A DNA stretch of 64,000 nt from Lacihabitans sp. LS3-19 (GTDB lineage: Bacteria; Bacteroidota; Bacteroidia; Cytophagales; Spirosomataceae). Within the stretch, counting starts at the first letter, position 1. Every line of letters begins with the position of its first letter. The translations under genes and the position numbers were made by a program. Of the stretch, positions 45,441 to 53,603 are shown in pieces. The stretch covers positions 114,566 through 178,565 of the forward strand of contig NZ_RJUA01000006.1 of NCBI RefSeq assembly GCF_024343575.1, written 5' to 3'. Below the pieces are notes generated by a model that was not told the origin of the DNA, did not search any database, and worked only from the letters and a program-made list of their open reading frames with translations.

Positions 45441-47024
45441 ATGCAAAAATTCCAAAAAAAAGACATTTACATACTTTTTTTTCTACTTACAACCATACTT
45501 CTCTATTTTTTTTATTCATTTAAAAATTATGACCTTGGCCCAGCCGACGACGATGTTTATCTTAAGACAGCACTTTTATTAAAACTACCATACGAACAGT
45601 TCGACAACTTACTTTATCCTTTGTTAATGCGTGTTTTTGGCTTTTTTAGTGCCAATAACATTAATTTAATTTATAACTTTTATTTCTTTATTTCGGGCTT
45701 AGTATTCTTGGCTTTCTTCTATTATTTAAGATATAGCAAACTTAATTTTGCCATTTCATATTTACTATCTACAGCATTTCTCTTTTCAAATTTCCAGATT
45801 GGCCTTTCTCCTCGGTTAACACTACTTAACTTAATTTTTGGCTTCGTGTTTTTGAGTATCATAAGTACAAAATCGGAGAGATACATCAAATGGGGATTTA
45901 TGACCGTTTGTTTATTACTTTGCAATTATGTCAGCGTACCAGAGTTTTTAATATTTTTTTTACTTTCTTTTGCTATTTTTCTCTACAAAACCCTAAGCAA
46001 CAAATCCTTAACAGTTTCAGGCAAAATCAAACCCATCGGTATAGTTTTGGGCATATTGGGAATATTATTTTACTTTGGAGGCGGTATAGAAAACCAATCG
46101 GTTTTTGTAAGAGAATATAAATACCATTTTCTTGACAATTGGGAACTATGGACCGGCGAACATTATGATTTTCAAGACGAGCTCAATGTTTTTGATCGTG
46201 TGTATGGTAAATCTAACAGTCTATATGAATTTGTTACAGTTAATCCCAAGCTGTTTTTAAAACATATTTTATATAACTTAGGTAAATATATTATCACAGT
46301 TTTAGGGATTTTCAAATCTTGCTTCTATCAACCTTTTGTATCGTTTTTTGGGCACTATACTAAATATGTTTTTGGTGTTTTTGTGCTTTTTATCGTTTTT
46401 ACAATTGACCTAAAAGCAACTTTTAGTTCTTTAAAAAATCAACTAAATATTCATAAAGTTAATATTGCCTTTCTCGAAATTTTCTCTTTACCGGGACTTG
46501 TAATAGCCATTTTGGTATATCCTCGCAATCACTTTACTATTCTCGATTTGCCTATCTACTTTTTAATTGTTGGTTTATTGATTCAATCTATTGTCTTAAA
46601 AACTAACAAAGTTTGGAATTGGACCAGATGGATATTGTTGGTGGGATTTATTGGAGGGATATTTTTACAAAAACCAATATTTAATGATGCGGGTCATGTG
46701 GCATCTTACAAATACATCCAGTCAGCTTCTTTAAAAAAGGACTTGAGTATTTTATCAAATGATTTTTTTGGCTACAATTATTATTCTGGTCATACTACTA
46801 TTCAAAATTATGATCCTAACAATGACGACTTGGTCAAGCTTTTGGCTACTCAAAAATATGATATTTTAACACTATATTCGCAAGATTTAGAAGTACCCAA
46901 AAATCGAGCATTTGTAGCCAAAAACTACCTACAAACTGACTATGTCCGTGTAAGAAAATTTGAGGGTGTAAAAAGATATATTTTTGTCAAAAAAGAATTA
47001 GAGCATTTGTTTTCTGAGAATTGA
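45441..47024 (+). CDS. Polytopic inner-membrane protein of unknown function
   Basis: 527 residues from ATG 45441; a frame from TTG 45417 would add eight residues without benefit. About ten hydrophobic helices are spread over the first 430 residues (for example YILFFLLTTILLYFFYSF, FYFFISGLVFLAFFYYL, AISYLLSTAFLFSNF, LLLCNYVSVPEFLIFFL and IGIVLGILGILFYFGG), followed by a soluble tail of about 110 residues. The first loop has YDLGPADDDVY and the helix layout is reminiscent of GT-C-type membrane glycosyltransferases, where an acidic residue in the first periplasmic loop is catalytic. No family signature was recognised beyond this. It stands alone between the polysaccharide locus and the aminotransferase gene and has its own probable promoter. 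Confidence 0.6.
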   Translation: MQKFQKKDIYILFFLLTTILLYFFYSFKNYDLGPADDDVYLKTALLLKLPYEQFDNLLYPLLMRVFGFFSANNINLIYNFYFFISGLVFLAFFYYLRYSKLNFAISYLLSTAFLFSNFQIGLSPRLTLLNLIFGFVFLSIISTKSERYIKWGFMTVCLLLCNYVSVPEFLIFFLLSFAIFLYKTLSNKSLTVSGKIKPIGIVLGILGILFYFGGGIENQSVFVREYKYHFLDNWELWTGEHYDFQDELNVFDRVYGKSNSLYEFVTVNPKLFLKHILYNLGKYIITVLGIFKSCFYQPFVSFFGHYTKYVFGVFVLFIVFTIDLKATFSSLKNQLNIHKVNIAFLEIFSLPGLVIAILVYPRNHFTILDLPIYFLIVGLLIQSIVLKTNKVWNWTRWILLVGFIGGIFLQKPIFNDAGHVASYKYIQSASLKKDLSILSNDFFGYNYYSGHTTIQNYDPNNDDLVKLLATQKYDILTLYSQDLEVPKNRAFVAKNYLQTDYVRVRKFEGVKRYIFVKKELEHLFSEN

Positions 47025-47143
47025 TACTTCAAAACTCATTGTTAATTATCGAATTTTATCTTCAAAAACCTACTTTAAGTAGTATTCACTTTGCAGTACG
47101 ATACTTTTTTTAGAAATTACTTTCCAAAAAACTTCATTTCAAA

Positions 47144-48415
47144 ATGCTTAATAGAAGAAATTTTACCACCAAGCTATTATCGTCCTCTTTTATTCCTGCA
47201 TTGGCAATAAAAGACAAAGGATTTTTAAAAGGTATTTCTGAATGGATTACAAAAAATGACCCAAGTGAATCAGACGAAGATTTTTGGAATCAGATTCGTT
47301 TAGCATATACCGCTTCACAGCAAATTGTCAACCTTAATAATGGCGGGGTGAGCCCTTCTCCAAAAGTTGTGCAAGATGCCGTTGAACATTTCAACAAACT
47401 GGCAAATGATGCTCCTTCCTATTATATGTGGCGAATAATGGATCAAGGTCGAGAACCTTTAAGAGAAAATTTGGCAAAATTTGCTGGAGTAGATCCCGAA
47501 GAATTAGCAATCAACAGAAATGCCACAGAGTCTTTGGATACAGTAATTTTAGGAATGAGCCTAAAAAAAGGAGACCAAGTGGTTCTATCAAAATATGACT
47601 ATCCAAACATGCTGCATGCTTGGCGACAGAGAGAAATTAGAGATGGTATTGAGCTAAAATATGTGGATATTGATCTTCCGCTTGAAGACAATGATAAGGT
47701 TATTGAAAAATATTTGGATCAATTCACATCAAAAACCAAGGTAGTCCATCTTACCCATGTGGTCAATTGGAACGGACAGATACTTCCAGTGAGAAAAATT
47801 GCAGATGAAGCAAAAAAAAGAGGTATAAAGGTGGTGGTGGATGGTGCCCATTCGTTCGCGATTCTAGAGTTTAAAATCCCTGAACTTAATTGCGATTATT
47901 TCGGCACTAGCCTGCACAAATGGCTATCAGCACCTATAGGTTCGGGCATGCTTTGGATAAAAAAAGAAGAAATAAAAAACATTTTCCCTTTGATTCCTAA
48001 CGGAGAGCCTTTTTCTGAAAACATAAGAAAATTCGAAAATCTAGGGACACGATCATTTATGATAGAACAAGGAATTGGCTATGCTTTAAATTTTCAAAAT
48101 ACCATTGGCAACAAAAGAAAAGAAGATAGATTAAGGTATTTAAAAGACTATTGGACAAAAGAAGCCATGAGTTTGCCAAAAATAAAAATGTACACTCCGC
48201 TTGGCAAAGAGTATTCCTGTGCGATAGCCAACGTTGGTTTTGAGGAAATGGAAGCTGGCACAATAGAGTCTACACTTTTCGCAAAATTCAAAATACATAC
48301 TTCGCCTACCAAATGGGAAAAAATAAACGGTGCTAGAGTTACGCCACATGTTTATACCACTACTCGCGATTTAGACAGACTTTTGGACGGACTAAGTTAT
48401 ATTTCTAAGATGTAA
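47144..48415 (+). CDS. Class V aminotransferase (isopenicillin-N-epimerase/cysteine-desulfurase-like)
   Basis: 423 residues. The fold-type I PLP enzyme pattern is clear: LNNGGVSPSPKVV near residue 65, RNATESLDTVILG (125-137), HLTHVVNWNGQILPVRKIA (202-220), VVVDGAHSFAI with the Asp that binds the pyridine nitrogen (D233), and TSLHKWLSAPIGSGM with the PLP lysine K259. The C-terminus has GARVTPHVYTTTRDLDRLLDGL. The N-terminus MLNRRNFTTKLLSSSFIPAL looks like a twin-arginine leader, so this may be an exported PLP enzyme, as predicted for related Bacteroidota proteins. Reaction and substrate are unknown; isopenicillin-N epimerase names are inherited from the family. The stop codon abuts the stop of the converging GH13-like gene with no base between. 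Confidence 0.85.
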   Translation: MLNRRNFTTKLLSSSFIPALAIKDKGFLKGISEWITKNDPSESDEDFWNQIRLAYTASQQIVNLNNGGVSPSPKVVQDAVEHFNKLANDAPSYYMWRIMDQGREPLRENLAKFAGVDPEELAINRNATESLDTVILGMSLKKGDQVVLSKYDYPNMLHAWRQREIRDGIELKYVDIDLPLEDNDKVIEKYLDQFTSKTKVVHLTHVVNWNGQILPVRKIADEAKKRGIKVVVDGAHSFAILEFKIPELNCDYFGTSLHKWLSAPIGSGMLWIKKEEIKNIFPLIPNGEPFSENIRKFENLGTRSFMIEQGIGYALNFQNTIGNKRKEDRLRYLKDYWTKEAMSLPKIKMYTPLGKEYSCAIANVGFEEMEAGTIESTLFAKFKIHTSPTKWEKINGARVTPHVYTTTRDLDRLLDGLSYISKM

Positions 48416-50386
48416 TTAAACTTTTGCCTTATACACCTTACACTCATGTTCCAACGCAAAATCAGTGGTAGAAAATACCAATTCATATTTTTCATCAAAT
48501 GAATCTATAAGTTGTTGGTTTGCATTTAAATTTGCCAAAAACAAATAATCTCCCAACTTCCATTTTGCCACATACTGGGTCTCTGATGGTTTTTGAATCC
48601 ATTCAAAATCTAAAAATGAATTTTGTTGTTTTATTTCTTCAAACAAACTTTTCATTTTTTCTAACTCAAAAAACAGCTCATAATTTTTTCCCCAAACAAA
48701 AGGACCATGCGTAACTTTATCCGTTTCAGCATCATCTGTGATTTGGAAAACATAAAGTTTGGTGTATTCTTCATTTGGTGCTCTTTCCAAATGATTATTC
48801 CTACATTCAAAACCTAGGGACATATAAGAAGGTAAAATTGGCAAGAAAATACCGATAAAAAACCTCAGGTGATTACCTTTTTTGTAAAAACCATCAAACC
48901 TAGGATCATCCTTGTCAGCAGTAATCATCGTAAAATTTGGTACGAACTTTCGATTTTCACCTATTTCAATGTACGCTGCTAAGTTTCTCATAAAAACTTC
49001 AGAGCCAATCGGCTCAGCTTGCAAGTCTCCCAGTGTACTATCTGCTTCTATCGCTTCTAGATGATCTACTTCATTACCGTAGCCCATTACATCAGGGGGT
49101 GCAATAAACGTTTCTGCAAAAAAACCGAAGTGTTTAATTCCTTGATTCACCACATAGTTTTTGATGGCTTTTAGTGGATCGTAATAGTCTCCGATTTCCT
49201 TAGGTACACCTCCTGGCCTTGGCTGCACATGAGCCATATCGCCCCGCATAAAGTCAAAATTATAGTTCTGCTGGCATTCGAAATACTTTTTTGATACATA
49301 ATCCCACGCCATTTTGTTTGGATTATCAAACTCTAATTCTTGGTTGTTTTCAGCAAAATAAAACTTATATCTTGTTAATGGCCCAAAAACCCTAGACATA
49401 CCTTCAGGTTTGTCAAATTGGTAGTTATACCATTTATTTCCAATCTTATCGTATATAAAATCATCATTTACCAAATGCAAGCCTCGATAAGGTGGAGCCA
49501 TCGTTACAGGTAGCGTTTCAAGTCCATGATACAAAATTTGTTGCATCAACTCAAGCCTTCTGTTTAACCTTTTTTCTTTATCATGAACTGTCCCAAAAAT
49601 TACTTCTAACTTCTGTTTTTCAGATAAAATAAAACTTCGAGGGTCAAAAAACATTTCTTTACCATAAGAAATAAAACTACCGTCAGCAGTTCCATTTTTA
49701 TGTAAATACTCCCAAATAATATCCTCGACTTCGATAGCATTTTGAGTAATTACCGACAGAATCGTTTCATTGGAGCGTTTTACCCATTCAAACATTTGCG
49801 GATATAAAAACACAAGCTCTGAAAATCTATCAGTGTGCGGAATTACGTCCATACCAACTGTTTTCCCCATCAAGTGGATAAGATTGGTTACCACTTTCAA
49901 TTGTTTTTCTACGGTATCAAGTGTTGGAATTGCATTCTTCAGTTCTTCACTGAAAAATTCTGGGTTAATATTCCAACTAGTTTTTCCATATAAACTCGCT
50001 ACCACGCCCGGTTCCCATATTGGCAAAATATGTACAGAATCTTGTGTTTCACCAATAGTAAGCAGGTATTTAATCAAATTGAAAAAATTCCCAATAGTTC
50101 TGATATTAACACCAACCATATTAGAGGACTTAAGCCATTCTCCATTAGGTTTGTCCGCCACAGGACTTACAACATTGTATTCTGGATTGAGAGCCCTTGC
50201 AAGTGCTTCCGAACCAAATCGCCCCTGAAGTATTTGAAATATTTCAAATACATTTAACTTAACTGCAATTTCAGGTATCAAATGCCCTAAAAAAGACTTT
50301 GTCCTGTCAGAATACTCTTTTTTGTAGACAGAATGCGTATTTCTCCAAACATCAAAGGGTGTTTGATTAGGGAATGTTTCCATCAT
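48416..50386 (-). CDS. GH13-like (alpha-amylase superfamily) cytosolic protein of unknown specificity
   Basis: 656 residues, no signal peptide. The four conserved regions of the alpha-amylase fold seem present in altered form: GMDVIPHTDRFSE (179-190) for region I, FDFMRGDMAH (378-387) with D383 at the nucleophile position, FFAETF (422-427) with E425 at the acid/base position, and ITADKDDPRF (488-497) for region IV. The C-terminus has WKLGDYLFLANLNA and a short beta-sandwich. VHILPIWEPGVVASLYGKTSW is like the strand-2 region where GH13 enzymes read PI...S.HGY. Length and loops are unusual for a known GH13 subfamily and I cannot name the substrate. The gene is convergent with the class V aminotransferase and divergent from the M48-MORN gene. 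Confidence 0.6.
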   Translation of the reverse strand: MMETFPNQTPFDVWRNTHSVYKKEYSDRTKSFLGHLIPEIAVKLNVFEIFQILQGRFGSEALARALNPEYNVVSPVADKPNGEWLKSSNMVGVNIRTIGNFFNLIKYLLTIGETQDSVHILPIWEPGVVASLYGKTSWNINPEFFSEELKNAIPTLDTVEKQLKVVTNLIHLMGKTVGMDVIPHTDRFSELVFLYPQMFEWVKRSNETILSVITQNAIEVEDIIWEYLHKNGTADGSFISYGKEMFFDPRSFILSEKQKLEVIFGTVHDKEKRLNRRLELMQQILYHGLETLPVTMAPPYRGLHLVNDDFIYDKIGNKWYNYQFDKPEGMSRVFGPLTRYKFYFAENNQELEFDNPNKMAWDYVSKKYFECQQNYNFDFMRGDMAHVQPRPGGVPKEIGDYYDPLKAIKNYVVNQGIKHFGFFAETFIAPPDVMGYGNEVDHLEAIEADSTLGDLQAEPIGSEVFMRNLAAYIEIGENRKFVPNFTMITADKDDPRFDGFYKKGNHLRFFIGIFLPILPSYMSLGFECRNNHLERAPNEEYTKLYVFQITDDAETDKVTHGPFVWGKNYELFFELEKMKSLFEEIKQQNSFLDFEWIQKPSETQYVAKWKLGDYLFLANLNANQQLIDSFDEKYELVFSTTDFALEHECKVYKAKV

Positions 50387-50550
50387 TTTTTATTTTATCA
50401 TAGGTTTTCAAAAGCAAAACTATCAATATTATAACAGAAATTATATTTTTTTAGTAAAAACCGTAGCTTTCAATCTAAAATAGTTTGGTAAAAAACAACC
50501 AAACTTTGATTTTAAAAATTTTACTTTTCCATTTTAAAATACCATTCGAC

Positions 50551-50558
50551 TACTTTTG
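50551..50558 (+). promoter_or_regulatory. Bacteroidota-type -7 box before the M48-MORN gene
   Basis: TACTTTTG matches TAnnTTTG exactly, 36 bp before the ATG at 50594. The -33 region (TTTTCC near 50525) is poor. Confidence 0.4.
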
Positions 50559-50593
50559 TTCGTTAGTGAAATTCAAATTAATCTGTTTCCTGA

Positions 50594-51730
50594 ATGAAGA
50601 ATGCACTTTTAGTTAGTTTTTTATTGTTTTCATTTTTTGAATCTATTTCACAAAACAGTAATGGAATAATAGTAGGCAAAAACTATTATGGAAACGTAAT
50701 AAACGAAAGAGAAATATGCGACTGGGTGGCTTTTTCTACAAAACCCGAGGTTAGTAAAGCTATTGAAAACATTGTTAGACGGTCGGGGCTCAAACAGAAT
50801 TTCTATGTAATGGAATGTCCAAATACTGATAATTGTTTTGCCGCGACTAGAAACGGCGAACGCTTGATTGTCTATGACCCAAGTTTTATAAACAAACTTA
50901 ATAATGTAACCAAAACTGATTGGGGAGCTTTAAGTATTTTGGCTCATGAAATAGGTCATCATTTACAAGGACACACCATAAAACAAGGTGGCTCAGAGCA
51001 CGAAAAAGAACTAGAGGCGGATGAATTCTCGGGTTTTGTGATGTATCAAATGGGTGCCAAGCTCAAAGAAGCCCAAACTGCAATATCGAGTTTAACTACA
51101 GAATATACTACCTCAACCCACCCACCAAGAAGCAAAAGACTGAAAGCCATTGAAAAAGGCTATAATAATGCAAAAGAGTTATATCCCGACATACAACAAA
51201 GAAGTATTGAAAGTACTTCTACCTACTCAAAACCAGTTATTTATGAAAAACCTATTGTATCAGAAAAACCCAGTAGTGATGAAATAATAATAGAAACAAC
51301 AATAAGCCCTAATTCAAAAACAACTGAAATAATTAGAAAAAAAGGTTGTATTGACGGGAATTGCTTTGAAGGCTTTGGGGTAGCCATAAACTCAAAAACC
51401 TCTGAAAAGTTTGAAGGAAATTGGCATATTGGAAAAAGGCATGGCGAAGGCTCGGAATATTATAAAGATGGTAGAAAAAAATATACAGGAAGCTTTTCAA
51501 ATGGCATATATAATGGTAAAGGAACTCTTTACTTAAAAAATGGAGATAAATACACTGGGGGATTCTATAACGGTAAAATGCACGGCTTAGATGGAGTTTA
51601 TACATACCGAAATGGAGATAGGATTATAGTAAATTTTATTTTAGGCAAAAAAGAAGGGAAAGCCAAAGTAATCTATTACGGCGGTGTAGAAGGAACAAAG
51701 TTTTATAAAAACGATCAGGAAATTTGGTAA
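50594..51730 (+). CDS. Secreted M48-type metallopeptidase with C-terminal MORN repeats
   Basis: 378 residues with a signal peptide (LLVSFLLFSFFESISQ). The first half is a zinc peptidase: SILAHEIGHHLQGH with the HExxH motif at 118-122, and ELEADEFSGFVMYQMGA with the third ligand E141, followed by STHPPRSKRLKAI as in M48-like enzymes. A linker rich in Pro, Ser and Lys runs from about 195 to 240. The second half holds four MORN-type repeats: FEGNWHIGKRHGEGSEYY, YTGSFSNGIYNGKGTLYL, YTGGFYNGKMHGLDGVYTY and a degenerate IIVNFILGKKEGKAKVIYY. MORN repeats often mediate membrane or protein contacts. The combination in one secreted protein is unusual to my knowledge. It stands upstream of accD. Confidence 0.8.
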   Translation: MKNALLVSFLLFSFFESISQNSNGIIVGKNYYGNVINEREICDWVAFSTKPEVSKAIENIVRRSGLKQNFYVMECPNTDNCFAATRNGERLIVYDPSFINKLNNVTKTDWGALSILAHEIGHHLQGHTIKQGGSEHEKELEADEFSGFVMYQMGAKLKEAQTAISSLTTEYTTSTHPPRSKRLKAIEKGYNNAKELYPDIQQRSIESTSTYSKPVIYEKPIVSEKPSSDEIIIETTISPNSKTTEIIRKKGCIDGNCFEGFGVAINSKTSEKFEGNWHIGKRHGEGSEYYKDGRKKYTGSFSNGIYNGKGTLYLKNGDKYTGGFYNGKMHGLDGVYTYRNGDRIIVNFILGKKEGKAKVIYYGGVEGTKFYKNDQEIW

Positions 51731-51786
51731 TTAATATGCTTAAAATGAGCAATTAGTATTCCTTGGTTTGAAAAAATTAGATGTTC

Positions 51787-51819
51787 TTGACAAAGCCCAT
51801 AAAAATTCTTTTATATTTG
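51787..51819 (+). promoter_or_regulatory. accD promoter
   Basis: TTG at 51787-51789, a 22-bp spacer and TATATTTG at 51812-51819 match the Bacteroidota promoter. The ATG at 51843 is 24 bp downstream, so the transcript leader is short. The promoter lies inside the in-frame extension from a TTG at 51768, which argues against that longer start. Confidence 0.7.
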
Positions 51820-51842
51820 CCCCTCCAAAAACTACCCATCTT

Positions 51843-52685
51843 ATGTCTTGGTTTAAAAGAACTGAAAAAGGGATTAATACTCCTACTGAGCTTAAACGCG
51901 AAACACCAGACGGACTTTGGTATAAATGCCCGGAGTGTAAAAACGTTATGCACACACGTGAGCATAAGCAAAATGCCTATACTTGCATACATTGTAATTA
52001 TCATGATAAAATAGGTTCTGAAGCTTATTTCTCTTTGCTGTTTGATGAAGGCGACTTCACCGAGCTTGACAAAGACATGATCTCAGGAGATCCTTTAAAG
52101 TTTGTAGATACAAAAGCCTATCCAGATAGAATAAAAAGCACTGTAGAAAAATCTGGCCTAAAAGATGCATGCCGCACAGCTTATGGAAAAATGAATGGGC
52201 AAGATATTACAATTTCCTGCATGGATTTTGGTTTTATAGGCGGTTCAATGGGCTCTGTGGTGGGAGAAAAAATAGCAAGAGGAATAGACCATGCCATTAA
52301 AACTAAAACTCCGTTTTTAATGATTTCAAAATCTGGAGGAGCAAGGATGATGGAGGCTGGTTTTTCTTTAATGCAAATGGCCAAAACATCTGCAAAACTT
52401 GCCCTTTTAGAAGAAGCGAAACTTCCATATATATCTTTATTGACTGACCCAACCACTGGTGGAGTAACAGCATCCTATGCCATGTTGGGTGATTTTAACA
52501 TTGCTGAGCCTGGTTCTTTGATAGGTTTTGCCGGACCAAGAATCATAAAGGAAACCATTGGAAAAGACTTACCAAAAGGCTTCCAAACAGCTGAATTTGT
52601 ATTGGAGCATGGTTTTCTAGACTTTATAGTAGATCGTAAAGATTTAAAGGATAAATTAGCGAGCCTTTTAGCAATTTTAAAATAA
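51843..52685 (+). CDS. accD: Acetyl-CoA carboxylase carboxyltransferase subunit beta
   Basis: 280 residues from ATG 51843 ([20 protein letters not shown]), the family-typical N-terminus. A four-Cys zinc ribbon comes first (C29, C32, C48, C51 in CPEC and CIHC). The crotonase-like core carries [20 protein letters not shown] and [16 protein letters not shown], the oxyanion-hole and biotin/CoA-binding regions, and ends with [16 protein letters not shown]. With AccA it transfers CO2 from biotin to acetyl-CoA, giving malonyl-CoA for fatty-acid synthesis in the cytosol. It is not next to accA here, as is usual in this phylum. It converges with the DUF4249 gene 17 bp downstream; no terminator hairpin is seen. 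Confidence 0.95.
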   Translation: MSWFKRTEKGINTPTELKRETPDGLWYKCPECKNVMHTREHKQNAYTCIHCNYHDKIGSEAYFSLLFDEGDFTELDKDMISGDPLKFVDTKAYPDRIKSTVEKSGLKDACRTAYGKMNGQDITISCMDFGFIGGSMGSVVGEKIARGIDHAIKTKTPFLMISKSGGARMMEAGFSLMQMAKTSAKLALLEEAKLPYISLLTDPTTGGVTASYAMLGDFNIAEPGSLIGFAGPRIIKETIGKDLPKGFQTAEFVLEHGFLDFIVDRKDLKDKLASLLAILK

Positions 52686-52702
52686 ATCGAAAAACAATTT
52701 TC

Positions 52703-53599
52703 TTATTGCTTTGGCTTAGCCAAACTCTTATCTATTACGGTTTCGAAAGTGCTTACTTTTGAAACAAAAAATGCTCCTATTGCTTTTTTAGTAGACTGTC
52801 CATTAAGATTAATAATATTTGTTGGAATATTACTCAGTGGAGTTGCGAAGATTCCTCCATTCGAAGATTCTTGCTTTAGTTGAAATAAATAATAATAAGC
52901 CTCTACAGGTATAGAAAAAAGCTCAACTTTGAGTTTGTCTTTATCAAGAAATAATGTTTGATTAATAGATTGACGAATCGGCAAAATAAACAAAAGTCCA
53001 TCAGACTTTGAGCCAGCCGAAAATCCCGCATCATAGGCCAAGGTAATGTCATTAGGAGCAAACCTCAAAGTATCGTTTTTATAAGACCTAATCATATAGG
53101 TGTCTCCATCTCCAACAATATCATTGGCATAAAATTGGGCCAAAAAACCGTCCTTTGGACCACCATTAGGTGGAGTAATTGGAAAAGAGAAGACTTCATA
53201 ACCTATCGAGTCAATTTTAGGAACACGTTTTAATTCAGACAAAGAATAATACTCTTCATTTTCATATTTAATATATAAAGCCGTTCTTTCATCTTGCTTT
53301 AAATATTCATTGTTTTTTGGTGTGTATGTATATATCCCATCATTGTCAATATCTGTAAATACATGTGCCGTAGAATCTTCATTATAAACAATAACCTGAG
53401 CTCCTAATGCTGGTTGGGGGTCAGCCTCCTCAAAATATGGCTGCGATAGAGTAAGTTTTATACTTTGCTCCTTTTGCTCATCTGTTAGCCATGCATCCAC
53501 TACCAATTGGCTTACACCATCTTTAACCTCAAGGTCAATCACTTGCTCACATGCCAGAAAACTTACGGAAACTAATATCAATAAAAATACTTTTTTCAT
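52703..53599 (-). CDS. DUF4249-family lipoprotein
   Basis: 298 residues from ATG 53599, chosen because MKKVFLLILVSVSFLAC is a clean lipoprotein signal with Cys 17; an upstream ATG at 53647 would place 16 odd residues before it and overlap the receptor gene. The body has VVDAWLTDEQKEQSIKLT, PALGAQVIVYNED and SLSELKRVPKIDSIGYEVF, which is the DUF4249 pattern, with predicted beta structure. DUF4249 lipoproteins are encoded directly after a TonB-dependent receptor in many Cytophagales and Flavobacteriales. They are thought to assist it at the outer membrane, but their ligand is unknown. Four bases separate it from the receptor gene, so both come from one message. Confidence 0.85.
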   Translation of the reverse strand: MKKVFLLILVSVSFLACEQVIDLEVKDGVSQLVVDAWLTDEQKEQSIKLTLSQPYFEEADPQPALGAQVIVYNEDSTAHVFTDIDNDGIYTYTPKNNEYLKQDERTALYIKYENEEYYSLSELKRVPKIDSIGYEVFSFPITPPNGGPKDGFLAQFYANDIVGDGDTYMIRSYKNDTLRFAPNDITLAYDAGFSAGSKSDGLLFILPIRQSINQTLFLDKDKLKVELFSIPVEAYYYLFQLKQESSNGGIFATPLSNIPTNIINLNGQSTKKAIGAFFVSKVSTFETVIDKSLAKPKQ

Positions 53600-53603
53600 C
53601 TTA

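Noticed and set aside
47070..47082. CTACTTTAAGTAG dyad before the aminotransferase gene
   Set aside because: Short, no T-tract and no second copy; such dyads are expected by chance in AT-rich spacers.
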